The notes below the pieces were generated by a model. The model had not been told where the DNA came from and ran no database searches. It worked only from the letters and a program-made list of their open reading frames with translations. From positions 2,542,001 to 2,606,000 of the forward strand of contig OZ243922.1 in assembly GCA_965213905.1 (NCBI GenBank): a stretch of 64,000 nucleotides of DNA, given 5' to 3'. The DNA is from SIRX01 sp965213905 (GTDB lineage: Bacteria > Actinomycetota > Rubrobacteria > Rubrobacterales > Rubrobacteraceae). Shown one piece after another: positions 42,656 to 51,117 of this stretch. How positions within the stretch are numbered: the stretch's first letter is position 1; every line of letters begins with the position of its first letter. Both the position numbers and the translations under genes were made by a program.

Positions 42656-43585
42656 TCACCCACCGGTCCATTGCCAGGGTAGTTCTTGGTCTACCAACAT
42701 ATCTTGCAGCACACTCAAATCCTCCTGGTAGAACGAGCGTAAGAAGTCCCGAGCTTCCAACGACATTTCTGGCTTTCCCCCAGGCTTTAGTAAAAGCCGG
42801 CGCAACACCAATTGGCGCAGCGGTCTGGGGACCAGCGTACGCGCCAAACGTCTAGCTGGGCCGGAGAGTATAAAATGCCTGGCCCAACGCCCCCGCGGGG
42901 CGGCGAAAGCGTTGTGCACTTTCGCCTCTAGGATAATGTCTCGTCCCTCTACTCCCAAAAACCGTAGTATCTCTTCTACAATAGCCTTGGCATCCTCTTT
43001 GAAATCTTCGAAGAAAATAACCTTTATCTTGCTATCTCCAAAGCGGTCCAGATACCGTCGAACTTGTTTGGAATACTGTCCCATTTCGAGGTAGTGGCGT
43101 CCGACGCCCCACGTGCCATCAGACTGCCGCGCGTTGGCCTGCAAAGCTTCGTAGAACGATAGGGTTTCGGAACCGCTGCCAACCTCCATCAGGTAGTGTG
43201 AGAATGCCCGTTCTACAGGATCCCTCAACATCATGATCACCCGGGCCTGGGGCACCATCTCTTTTATGAGCGCGGGAGAGTCCGGATCCCACAAGTAGAA
43301 AGGACTGGCCTCTCCGACGGCGTCCTTTTCGTCCGCCCATTGGAAGAGTGCCCGATAAGCGGCAGGATCCACGACTTTCTTGTCGGGCTGGTCGGTCCAG
43401 ACGTTCGGGGCGAAGTAGTGAGGTTCTTTGACGGGCGACATGTGTACGCCTGGTGCCGATCTCAAATGTTCGTATAGCGAGGTCGTGCCGGCTTTGGCCG
43501 CGCCGACGATAAAGAAGTCTGGCAAACGGTGTTGCCGGGCTAACGCTGCGACATTGGACGAAAAGGGTACGATACCTAGTGCCAT
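42656..43585 (-). CDS. PAPS-dependent sulfotransferase
   Basis: A 309-residue sulfotransferase. The 5' PAPS loop is DFFIVGAAKAGTTSLYEHL (about residues 23-41) and the 3' phosphate loop is VIMMLRDPVERAFSHYL (about 137-153); KEPHYFA is the usual downstream segment. No membrane helix or signal peptide. It should add sulfate to a sugar of the surface polymer, giving a sulfated polysaccharide. ATG 43585 overlaps the GT2 gene by 10 bases. PAPS synthesis genes are not in this window. Confidence 0.87.
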   Translation of the reverse strand: MALGIVPFSSNVAALARQHRLPDFFIVGAAKAGTTSLYEHLRSAPGVHMSPVKEPHYFAPNVWTDQPDKKVVDPAAYRALFQWADEKDAVGEASPFYLWDPDSPALIKEMVPQARVIMMLRDPVERAFSHYLMEVGSGSETLSFYEALQANARQSDGTWGVGRHYLEMGQYSKQVRRYLDRFGDSKIKVIFFEDFKEDAKAIVEEILRFLGVEGRDIILEAKVHNAFAAPRGRWARHFILSGPARRLARTLVPRPLRQLVLRRLLLKPGGKPEMSLEARDFLRSFYQEDLSVLQDMLVDQELPWQWTGG

Positions 43586-44496
43586 ACGGGTGGCCTCCCC
43601 GTAGAACGCGCCCGGGCAAAAGCATAAACTTTGCGGGCCCCGAGCAGGTATCTGGAAACCATCTGCCGCACAAATACCACCGCCGGAGAAGGGCCCAGGT
43701 TGAACGGCCCGGCGGGATCGCTTAGATAGCTCCAGTGCTTGCGGAGCAGGCGCAGATTGTATCCTGCGACTTCGTATTCGTAGCCCAATCGGCTCCCGCT
43801 TTTGGCCCCCCCGGCTTTCTTTTTCACCCGGATGCTAGGGTAGTGAAACCCTACCGCGTGGGGGCATAGCACCAGCTTGTAGCCCAGACTGCCCGCGGCG
43901 AGCTGAAAGTCGGTTTCCAAACGCCAGCCGCTTCTTCCTTTTATGGCCTCGTCGTATAGCACGTCCTCGAAAACCCGGCGGCGGACCAGCATGCTCGGTC
44001 CCGTAAGAGGAACGACCCGATCCCCGCCCCACTCGACAAAGCTGTGCTCCAGTATGCTGTGACGATCTATAAGGGGGTCCCGGCAACGGGCGGCGCGCCT
44101 CAGGGCGTCTTCTTCGGTCTCGCCGTGGTACACGTTGACCCGCCGCCCGCAGATAATGTCGGCTTCCGTGCGCCCCAGGTGATCCAGCAGGGTTGGTATA
44201 TGTTCCTCGTCAAGTTTCAGGTCGTCTTCACCTATGAAAACGAACTCGCCCAACGCGGCCTTCACCCCCACGTTCATGGCGTGACTCTGGCCTCTGCGGG
44301 TCTCGTTGCGCAGGTAACGAACCGGCTTTCCAAAAGCCTCGGACATAGACTTGGTTCCGTCCCGGCCACCATCGTCTACCACCAACGTTTCCGTGACGCC
44401 GGCCTGCGAGACGTACGTGGGCAGAATCTCCTTGAGTAGGTGTTCCCTGTTGTGTGTCGCGATCACGACGCTCACCGGAGTTTCGGGGCTGGGCAA
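43576..44496 (-). CDS. Glycosyltransferase GT2 (A-type)
   Basis: A 306-residue transferase. SVVIATHNREHLLKEILPTY opens the GT-A fold, LVVDDGGRDGT follows, and IGEDDLKLDEEH is the metal-binding DxD-like motif; a C-terminal helix region lacks clear membrane spans. TTG 44496 is preferred because GAAAGGA lies just before it; GTG 44520 is the longest alternative and has no ribosome site. It is the first gene of the minus-strand polysaccharide operon. Confidence 0.83.
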   Translation of the reverse strand: MPSPETPVSVVIATHNREHLLKEILPTYVSQAGVTETLVVDDGGRDGTKSMSEAFGKPVRYLRNETRRGQSHAMNVGVKAALGEFVFIGEDDLKLDEEHIPTLLDHLGRTEADIICGRRVNVYHGETEEDALRRAARCRDPLIDRHSILEHSFVEWGGDRVVPLTGPSMLVRRRVFEDVLYDEAIKGRSGWRLETDFQLAAGSLGYKLVLCPHAVGFHYPSIRVKKKAGGAKSGSRLGYEYEVAGYNLRLLRKHWSYLSDPAGPFNLGPSPAVVFVRQMVSRYLLGARKVYAFARARSTGRPPVWH

Positions 44497-44534
44497 GCCG
44501 TTCCTTTCTCTACGAACCACGAAATGACACTATC

Positions 44535-44563
44535 AATATATACACCCACCCAGCGCGCGCGAA
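44535..44563 (-). promoter_or_regulatory. Probable promoter of the minus-strand polysaccharide operon
   Basis: On the minus strand TATATT (44,540-44,535) is a good -10; TTCGCG 17 bp further is a poor -35. Start of RNA would lie near 44,528, leaving about 30 bases to TTG 44496. The whole divergent spacer (44,521-44,767) contains no gene. Confidence 0.35.
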
Positions 44564-44767
44564 CATGGTTTGCCAAGCTGTTTTCGGCTTTATAGATAGC
44601 TATTAGTACCCTGGTGTTAGACCGCGTATAGCACCGGGTTACACCTTGTGCTGCTTGGTGTGCACTTCGTCCAAGAAACTCTTTTAACCAGCCGGGATGC
44701 TGAATATAACCAGAGGCGAGAAACTCTGAGCCTGTATACGCAGGCATCCAGCTAACGGGAGTGTACA

Positions 44768-46243
44768 TTGGAGCACGAACTAGCGGAGAAGCCGGTGACT
44801 ACCACCCGCGCAGGATTGCGTGCTGCAAAGCGTTGGAGGCCCGCCTGGAGACAGCGGTTGGTCATCTCTGCGCTGGTGCTCTCGGATGTACTTTTGGCGC
44901 TGGCGATCGGTGTGGTGGCGTACCTTGCACAAGGCCTCTGGGATGGGGGGGCGTCTTCGGAGGCCACCGCGACCGCTGTTCTGCCTATTGTGGCGGTGTG
45001 GGTCGGAATGCGGGCGCTATTGGGACTGTACCCGGCTTACGGGTTGGATTCGATAGAAAGGTTGCGGCGCCACACCTACTCGATCTTCGCGGCGCTGGCT
45101 ATCTTGGCGGTCGTCGCCGTAGGCTTCCAGGTCGAAAACTTGCCGTCGCGCACGCAGATGGTCCTTGTTTTTTCGGGTCTCCTGTTCGCGGCTCCCTTTG
45201 TTCAGTACCTGTCCCGCCGGGCGATGAGGAGAATCGGACTGTGGGGCAAGCCCGTGTTGCTCCTATCCTACAAAGATACCGGGGAGCAATTCATGCGGCT
45301 TCTGGAAAGGGAGTGGGGGCAGGGGTACGAGCCCGTCGCCTTGTTCGACTACCATCTGGTGCCGGCGGGGTCTTCTTACAAAAAGACTCCCTACGAAGAG
45401 ACCTTGACCGACGCGGCGACCGTTGCCGGCGAACAGGGTATAGATACGATCTTCTTCGCCATTCCCCACACCCGCCGCGAGCAATTGGCGCACATGGTAG
45501 GCGTGGCGAGCGAGCATTTTCGGCACGTGCTGCTCGTGCCTAACCTGAACGGGGTAACAAACTCGGCGGTGGTGGCGCGGGATTTTGCGGGTACGTTCGC
45601 GGTAGAGATCAAACACAACCTCCTCGACCCGTGGGCCCAAAGGTTGAAGCGCACCCTGGACCTTTTCGGAGCCCTGGTAGGGGGACTGCTCATCGCCCCG
45701 GTGGTACTGGGTATCGTAGCCCTGATCAAGCTAGACTCTCCGGGTCCGGCGTTCTATGGACACCAGCGCCTACGCGCCAAAAACACACCCTTCTTCTGCT
45801 GGAAGTTTCGGACGATGCATGAGAACTCGGAGCACTTGCTGGAGGAGTATCTGAAGGACAGCCCTACTCTCCAGGCCGAGTGGGAACAGAACCACAAGCT
45901 GCGTAGTGATCCCCGTGTTACCCGCGTGGGCCGTTTGCTGCGCAAGACCAGCCTGGACGAGCTGCCCCAGTTGTGGAACGTCCTCCGGGGAGAGATGAGC
46001 CTGGTTGGTCCACGGCCCATCGTGGCGGCGGAGGTGCCCAAGTATGAGGGTGATTACGAACTCTACACTCGCATCAGGCCGGGCATGTCCGGCTTTTGGC
46101 AGGTCAGCGGACGCAGCGATACAGACTACGACGAAAGGGTCGCGATGGACTCTTACTACGTACGCAACTGGTCCGTGTGGCTGGACGTCGTGATCCTGGC
46201 CCGCACCGTGAAGATCGTGCTGCTCGGCCGGGGAGCCTACTGA
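44768..46243 (+). CDS. Undecaprenyl-phosphate sugar phosphotransferase, WbaP-like
   Basis: A 491-residue priming enzyme. Four to five N-terminal membrane helices (about residues 30-150) are followed by a CoA-binding-like domain and the catalytic bacterial sugar-transferase domain: KRTLDLFGALVGG, FYGHQRLRAKNTPFFCWKFRTM, SLDELPQLWNVLRGEMSLVGPRP, and YTRIRPGMSGFWQVSGR. It moves a sugar-1-phosphate, often galactose or glucose, onto the lipid carrier and so starts the repeat unit. TTG 44768 follows GGGAG by six bases. Confidence 0.9.
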   Translation: MEHELAEKPVTTTRAGLRAAKRWRPAWRQRLVISALVLSDVLLALAIGVVAYLAQGLWDGGASSEATATAVLPIVAVWVGMRALLGLYPAYGLDSIERLRRHTYSIFAALAILAVVAVGFQVENLPSRTQMVLVFSGLLFAAPFVQYLSRRAMRRIGLWGKPVLLLSYKDTGEQFMRLLEREWGQGYEPVALFDYHLVPAGSSYKKTPYEETLTDAATVAGEQGIDTIFFAIPHTRREQLAHMVGVASEHFRHVLLVPNLNGVTNSAVVARDFAGTFAVEIKHNLLDPWAQRLKRTLDLFGALVGGLLIAPVVLGIVALIKLDSPGPAFYGHQRLRAKNTPFFCWKFRTMHENSEHLLEEYLKDSPTLQAEWEQNHKLRSDPRVTRVGRLLRKTSLDELPQLWNVLRGEMSLVGPRPIVAAEVPKYEGDYELYTRIRPGMSGFWQVSGRSDTDYDERVAMDSYYVRNWSVWLDVVILARTVKIVLLGRGAY

Positions 46244-46291
46244 AAGATGGCTCTGGGATGAAGCTTTTATGAAAAACGAGAAGGGAAAAGT

Positions 46292-47602
46292 ATGCCGTTT
46301 TCGCAGGGTGTAGAAAGAGTAGGGGTTGTCGGGCTCGGGTACGTTGGCCTACCGCTGGCGATGGCGTTCGCCGAGTCCGGGCTCCACGTAGTCGGTGTAG
46401 AGACAGACGAAGAGAAGGTTGCCGCCCTCAACTCTCGCGACCCGTACGTGGAAGACGTACCTTTAGGGGATTTGCGAGGCCTGATCTCTTCGAGGAGGTT
46501 GCGGGTTACGGAGGATTACGCGGCGCTCGCCGAGGTTGATGCGGTCGTAATTTGCCTGCCGACACCCTTGAACGAGCACCGGGAGCCGGACCTCGCCATC
46601 CTGATCTCCGGTGCCCGAAATGTCGCGCGCAACCTGCGCGATGAGGCCCTGGTCGTACTTGAAAGCACCACGTACCCGGGTACGACCCGGGAGGTGCTCC
46701 TCCCGATTTTCGAACAGCACCAGGGAGATCACGCCCCGGAAGACGGACGCCGGGTGGGCCGGGACTTCTACCTGGCCTTTTCCCCGGAACGCATAGACCC
46801 GGGCAACGAACGCTACACGGTCCACAACATCCCGAAGGTCGTGGGAGGCATAACGTCCGAGTGTACAAGCCGGGCCACCCGACTCTACAGCACCATAACC
46901 GAAGAGGTCTACCCGGTCTCCAGGCCTGAAAGCGCGGAGATGTCCAAGCTGCTGGAGAATATCTTTCGGGGGGTGAACATAGCCCTGGTGAACGAGCTTG
47001 CTATGCTTTGCGACCGCATGGGGATTGATGTTTGGGAGGTAATAGATGCCGCCAAGACCAAGCCCTTTGGCTTTATGCCCTTCTACCCGGGGCCGGGGCT
47101 TGGAGGGCACTGCATACCTATAGATCCCTTTTATCTCTCTTGGCGTGCCCGGGCCTTTGATACGACTACGGAGTTTATCGAGCTTGCGGGCAAGGTGAAC
47201 GCCAACATGCCCTACTACGCGGTGAGTAGGGTCGCCTCGGCCCTGAACGGCGATAAGCAGTCCGTCAACGGCAGCAGAATACTCCTGCTGGGGGTGAGCT
47301 ACAAACCGAACGTGGCGGACTTGAGGGGAAGCCCCGCCCTGACCATCCTGGAGCTGCTCCGGGAGGCCGGGGCGGAAGTAGCCTACCACGACCCCCACGT
47401 GCCTTACCTGCCCGACTCGAAGCTATCCTCGGTAGAGTTGAGTCCCCAGGAGATCCAGAAAGCTGACTGCGTGGTCATCGTCACGGACCACGACGCCGTG
47501 GAGATCGAAGGCGCACTCGACGAGGCCACCACGGTGATCGACCTCCGCAACGCGTTCCGCCGGAAGTCCGGGAGGCTACCGGACAACGTAGAGGTGCTCT
47601 AG
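46292..47602 (+). CDS. Nucleotide-sugar 6-dehydrogenase (WecC/WbpA type)
   Basis: A 436-residue UDP-sugar dehydrogenase. VGLGYVGLPLAMAFAESG binds NAD; ESTTYPGTTREVLLP, AFSPERIDPGN, the helix FRGVNIALVNELAMLCDRMGIDVWEV and the catalytic Cys in GPGLGGHCIPIDP follow. The C-terminal domain has VSYKPNVADLRGSPA. It makes a uronic acid, probably a UDP-HexNAc uronate judging by the SPER and GGHCIP forms. The polymer is therefore likely acidic. ATG start with GAGAAGGGAAAA before it. Confidence 0.9.
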   Translation: MPFSQGVERVGVVGLGYVGLPLAMAFAESGLHVVGVETDEEKVAALNSRDPYVEDVPLGDLRGLISSRRLRVTEDYAALAEVDAVVICLPTPLNEHREPDLAILISGARNVARNLRDEALVVLESTTYPGTTREVLLPIFEQHQGDHAPEDGRRVGRDFYLAFSPERIDPGNERYTVHNIPKVVGGITSECTSRATRLYSTITEEVYPVSRPESAEMSKLLENIFRGVNIALVNELAMLCDRMGIDVWEVIDAAKTKPFGFMPFYPGPGLGGHCIPIDPFYLSWRARAFDTTTEFIELAGKVNANMPYYAVSRVASALNGDKQSVNGSRILLLGVSYKPNVADLRGSPALTILELLREAGAEVAYHDPHVPYLPDSKLSSVELSPQEIQKADCVVIVTDHDAVEIEGALDEATTVIDLRNAFRRKSGRLPDNVEVL

Positions 47603-47655
47603 AATCGTCTGCTTACGGTCCCGGAGTCGAGACGCGCGTAGCAGGAGGACTTAGA

Positions 47656-47784
47656 ATGCTCTTTATCGTCCCACGTTTTTTCGTGTCCTCTCCGATACTA
47701 CCCAGATACCATGATCCCGAAGGGTCAACCGGCAGAGTCTATGAACCGCGGATCTTCCGCGGGACAAAAGGTCGTGCCATATGA
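47656..47784 (+). CDS. Small ORF coupled to the ligase-TPR gene, 42 aa
   Basis: ATG 47656 lies seven bases after a perfect AGGAGG (47,643-47,648), and TGA (47,782-47,784) overlaps the next ATG as ATGA. The product begins MLFIVPRFFVSS and is basic after that; no domain is known. The ligase gene itself has a weak ribosome site, so this ORF may set its translation. Confidence 0.42.
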   Translation: MLFIVPRFFVSSPILPRYHDPEGSTGRVYEPRIFRGTKGRAI

Positions 47785-49745
47785 AGACCCACAAGCTTCC
47801 AGCCGGGCAAAAAGCACCGCCCGACGAAGAGCGTGCGGGGCGTGCGGGCCGGAGCCGGTTGTCTCCGAGCCTTTTGCTGACCGCCGTAGTGTTACTCGCG
47901 GCCTGGATGGGGTACGAGTACGGGGGGTATTTCGTTGATGTTTGGGCCGTAGCCGCCGGGCTTCTGGCTGCCCTGGCTTTTGTGATGAGCGCCGCCGGCT
48001 TGCTCGGCAGGCTGGGCTCTCGCTGGACTTCGTTGGCGCTGGGTTTGTTCGCCGGTTATACCGCGTGGACGTTCGCTTCGCTCCTCTGGGCGCCGAACAA
48101 AGGTGATGCCTGGGTTGGCGCCGGGTACACGCTTTTGTACCTGCTCTCGTTTGGGGTGGCGGTGTACCTGATCTCGTTGGGCGCGTCGCGTTTGTGGGTA
48201 CTCGCCGCTTCGGCCCTCGGCCCGGCGGTGGTGGCGGGGCTGACGTTATTGGGCCTCAGCTCGCGCGTAGAAGAGCTGTTCGAGGATCTTCGTCTGATCG
48301 GCACCATCGGCTACTACAACGGCGAGGCGGCATTCCTACTGGTTCCTTTTTGGGCGGCTATCTACGTGGGTGGTTCCCGACGCGCCAACCCCTTGCTGCG
48401 CGGGCTGGTTCTCGGTGGTGCCGTCCTTTGTGTTAGCGCCGCCGTCCTGACCCAGTCACGAGGGGCGATGGTGGCGATGGCCGTCTCGATACCGGTCTTT
48501 TTCCTGTTTTCCGGCCAGCGGCTCCGCGGCCTCCTGGCGCTGGCCCCGGTAGCCGCCGTTCTGTTCGTGGTCTTCCCGGATCTGAACAGGGTCTACCTGG
48601 AGTTGCTGAACAGGGGAGACCCTTCTGCGGTACTCCGGCAAACCCTGCCGCTCGTCTGGTTATCTTCCGCCGGGGTCGGCTTGTACGCGCTTTTGTGGGG
48701 CCTGGCCGACTGGTTGTGGGAGCCTCCGCGGGTTCTAGTACGGGCCGTCGGCGTCGTGGTGCTGGTCGGTGTAATAGCCGTCTCCGCGGTCGGCGCGACT
48801 ACGTTCTACGATCGGGAGGGGGATCCCGTAGCCTGGGGCGCGCAGAAGTGGGAAGCGTTCGAGAGCAACGACATCTCCGGCCAAGACCAGAGCCGGTATC
48901 TTAGCGCCTCCGGTTCCGGCCGGTACACGCTGTGGCAGGTCGCCTGGAAAGACTTCACCGCCAACCCTCTTCTGGGTGTCGGTACCCACAACTACGAGGC
49001 GACTTACTACCAACTGCGCGAGGTGGAGTGGGGCTGGGTCCGCCAACCCCACATGCTGCCGCTCGAAGTGCTGGGTGAACGTGGCGCCATCGGAGGGGTT
49101 CTGTTCGCGGCTTTTATCTCCGTGTGCCTGCTGAGTGGTTTGCGGTACAGGTTCGGAAACCTCGACCCGGAAGGCAAGGCGCAGGTCGGGGCGATGGCCG
49201 CGGCCGTCACTTACTGGTTCGTCCACTCCAGCGCCGAGTGGTTCTGGCAGATGCCGGCTATCACCCTGCCGGCGGCCGTATACCTGGCGATGCTCGCGGC
49301 GCCCTGGAGGCAGGTCGAACACGTCCCGCTCCGGTGGCCGGCGCGAACCGGGATCGCCGCCCTGGCCGTGATGTCACTGGCTGTCGTCGCGCCCCTGTAC
49401 GTAGCCAACCACTACCTCGAACGCAGCTACGCGTCAAACGAACCTGACGACGCCCTGGCAGCCGCCGAGAAGGCGAAGACGTTCAACCCGGTGGCCCCGG
49501 TGATCTCACAGCGAGAAGCCGAAGTCGCGGCCCGGGCCGGTTACAACGACTGGGCCGAAACAGCGTACCGGGAGATGATACGCCTCAACCCGGAGCACTT
49601 CGCCCCGTACGCGCTCTACGCCGAATACCACGAGGTAAGGGGAAACTACCCAGAGGCGCTATCGCTCTATGAGAAAGCCCTAGACCGCAACCCGCTAGAC
49701 AAAGACATGGCCCGAACCGTAGAGCAGATCGAAGAGGCCGAGTAA
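47781..49745 (+). CDS. O-antigen ligase-like protein with C-terminal TPR
   Basis: A 654-residue protein with about 12 to 13 membrane helices up to residue 545. The Wzy_C segment is present as LLGVGTHNYEATYYQLRE and ends in LEVLGERGAIGG. After the last helix a soluble stretch of about 100 residues holds TPR-like helices (AAEKAKTFNPVAPV, AETAYREMIRLNPEHFAPYALYAEYHEVRGNYPEALSLYEKALDRNP). Such TPR tails occur in ligase relatives acting on glycans or glycoproteins. Start ATG 47781. Confidence 0.82.
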   Translation: MKTHKLPAGQKAPPDEERAGRAGRSRLSPSLLLTAVVLLAAWMGYEYGGYFVDVWAVAAGLLAALAFVMSAAGLLGRLGSRWTSLALGLFAGYTAWTFASLLWAPNKGDAWVGAGYTLLYLLSFGVAVYLISLGASRLWVLAASALGPAVVAGLTLLGLSSRVEELFEDLRLIGTIGYYNGEAAFLLVPFWAAIYVGGSRRANPLLRGLVLGGAVLCVSAAVLTQSRGAMVAMAVSIPVFFLFSGQRLRGLLALAPVAAVLFVVFPDLNRVYLELLNRGDPSAVLRQTLPLVWLSSAGVGLYALLWGLADWLWEPPRVLVRAVGVVVLVGVIAVSAVGATTFYDREGDPVAWGAQKWEAFESNDISGQDQSRYLSASGSGRYTLWQVAWKDFTANPLLGVGTHNYEATYYQLREVEWGWVRQPHMLPLEVLGERGAIGGVLFAAFISVCLLSGLRYRFGNLDPEGKAQVGAMAAAVTYWFVHSSAEWFWQMPAITLPAAVYLAMLAAPWRQVEHVPLRWPARTGIAALAVMSLAVVAPLYVANHYLERSYASNEPDDALAAAEKAKTFNPVAPVISQREAEVAARAGYNDWAETAYREMIRLNPEHFAPYALYAEYHEVRGNYPEALSLYEKALDRNPLDKDMARTVEQIEEAE

Positions 49746-49834
49746 CTCCTTCGATAAGACTTACGGTCCCTTCTCGGTAGCCCTCTAAAACTTCGATGGC
49801 GACCGGGCTGGCGCCGTTGATCTTGCCCCCCGAT

Positions 49835-49845
49835 ACTTTAGTTTG
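49835..49845 (+). promoter_or_regulatory. ACTTTAGTTTG motif, third site
   Basis: The 11-mer occurs exactly at 26,794-26,804, 35,947-35,957 and here, always between genes. The first and third sites share 13 bases, TACTTTAGTTTGC. It could be an operator or a promoter part for surface genes; the factor is unknown. Confidence 0.35.
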
Positions 49846-49991
49846 CACAAAGGGTTAGTACGCCTCTGCACGTTCGTCCCCTGAAAGTATGTTAAGCGCC
49901 ACGAGCCTCTTCTTTCGTAGATTCGGCGTGTTATACGTTAGCCAGTGGATGAGTATCTTGTAAAAGTCCCCGAATGAGGAGGAGCCAGTAG

Positions 49992-50360
49992 ATGAGAAAA
50001 GCCGGCAGTACGATTTTCGAGGTCCGTTGGGTTCTCGCTTTAGCAATAACCTTGATAGTCACGTTGTCCTGGTCGGCGGCGGCTCACGCGCAAACCCCCG
50101 CAGATGACGAATACGGGTCTCCGCTATCCTCCGCCGGGAGCCAGGGTGTGGACGACGCTTCCGCCGGGGGCTCGGGCTCCGGGATAGCCGTCGAAGGTTC
50201 CGGAACTGGAGAGGGTGTGGCGGATACCGAAAGCTCGGGTGAAGGTCCGGCGATAGGGGTCCTGCCGGACACCGGTGGGGCTTCGCTCCTGCTCGGTTCG
50301 GCAATAGCCCTCATGCTGGTTGGCACGGCCACGCTCGCGATCAGTCGGGGCCGCCGGTAG
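49992..50360 (+). CDS. Small LPXTG-type surface protein
   Basis: A 122-residue exported protein. Signal peptide to about residue 33 (cleavage after AHA), a Gly/Ser/Asp-rich low-complexity region, then LPDTG at 91-95, a hydrophobic helix and the basic end RGRR: the complete sortase sorting signal. It should be linked to the cell wall, which supports a Gram-positive envelope. The start follows GAGGAGGAG by seven bases. No sortase gene is in the window. The region 49,746-49,991 before it has no gene. Confidence 0.8.
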   Translation: MRKAGSTIFEVRWVLALAITLIVTLSWSAAAHAQTPADDEYGSPLSSAGSQGVDDASAGGSGSGIAVEGSGTGEGVADTESSGEGPAIGVLPDTGGASLLLGSAIALMLVGTATLAISRGRR

Positions 50361-50372
50361 CATACCGGTCTT

Positions 50373-50402
50373 CGCGAACGCCCGCGAACGCCCGCGAACG
50401 CC
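50373..50402 (+). repeat. Three tandem 10-bp units CGCGAACGCC
   Basis: Three perfect copies directly after the LPXTG gene. The unit repeats the outer part of the left arm of the following terminator hairpin, so it probably grew by slippage from that arm. Confidence 0.75.
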
Positions 50403-50441
50403 CGCGTAGCTTCTTCCAAAAGAGGAGGCTACGCGGGCGTT
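50397..50441. terminator. Bidirectional terminator hairpin
   Basis: AACGCCCGCGTAGC (50,397-50,410) pairs perfectly with GCTACGCGGGCGTT (50,428-50,441): a 14-bp stem with a 17-base loop between two convergent genes. There is no U-run, as is common in high-GC actinomycetes. Confidence 0.7.
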
Positions 50442-50908
50442 TACTGTCTGATACGGTCTACGACAGAGCTTACGAGCCCCAATAGCTGCTGCACGGAGGC
50501 GCGGTATGAGATCAAGGGTCCACCGTAAGGGTCGGGAATCTCTTCGTGGCTGGAGTCGCCCCCGGCGTATTCCGGCAATGCACGTACTTTCGGGGCAAAC
50601 TCCCCGAATTCTCGACGGATCGTTGCCGTGTGCCGGGGGCCCATCGTGAGCACGAGGTCCGCTTCTTCGAGCATCTCTTTGCCGACCTGCCTTGCTCCGG
50701 GATGGTTTTGGCTAGGAATCCCGATCTCCTGCAGCGCCACTTCGGCGTTGGATGATATGGGTTGGCCTACGAGGGCCGCGACCCCGGCGCTCCCGGCGTG
50801 GGCGGCCAGCCCATTGTCTTCGGCCAGGGCGTCGAATATAGCGGCGGCCATCGGGCTGCGGCACACGTTGGCCGTACACACGAAGAGTACCTTTTTTGTA
50901 TCCTCCAA
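50441..50908 (-). CDS. Low-molecular-weight protein tyrosine phosphatase, Wzb-like
   Basis: A 155-residue phosphatase. The P-loop VCTANVCRS (CX5R-S) is near the N-terminus and the general-acid Asp lies in EIPDPYGG. The members nearest in context are Wzb/CapC-type phosphatases that dephosphorylate the Wzc kinase; such a kinase is at 41.3-42.6 kb. TTG 50908 follows AGAGGAG. Arsenate reductases share this fold, but the DPYGG form favours a tyrosine phosphatase. Confidence 0.87.
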   Translation of the reverse strand: MEDTKKVLFVCTANVCRSPMAAAIFDALAEDNGLAAHAGSAGVAALVGQPISSNAEVALQEIGIPSQNHPGARQVGKEMLEEADLVLTMGPRHTATIRREFGEFAPKVRALPEYAGGDSSHEEIPDPYGGPLISYRASVQQLLGLVSSVVDRIRQ

Positions 50909-51117
50909 CGTGGAACTCCTCTTCCCGGTGGTTGGTCTAGGCGCCTTTTCTCGGGCTGGTTTTGCGCCCCGGTGTTTCGGGTTTTGCGGGTGTATATCCG
51001 GGGTCGAGACTTCAGCCCAGGTTCCGGCTCCCGGTCCATTTTACTCCAGAGCCTTTACTTTTTTCTCGCGATTCGCTTATCATCGGACTGGAGGCTACCC
51101 ACTTGTGGAGGGCAGAC

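Noticed and set aside
46463..47398. Minus-strand open frame opposite the nucleotide-sugar dehydrogenase
   Set aside because: The plus strand encodes an unmistakable dehydrogenase; no ribosome site or homology on the minus strand.
50373..50402. Start of a CRISPR-like array
   Set aside because: Ten-base units without spacers; they are slippage copies of a terminator arm. No CRISPR array was seen anywhere in the window.
41303..50908. Complete sortase or pilus locus suggested by the LPXTG protein
   Set aside because: No sortase catalytic motif (TLxTC) was found in any gene of the window; the LPXTG protein stands alone.
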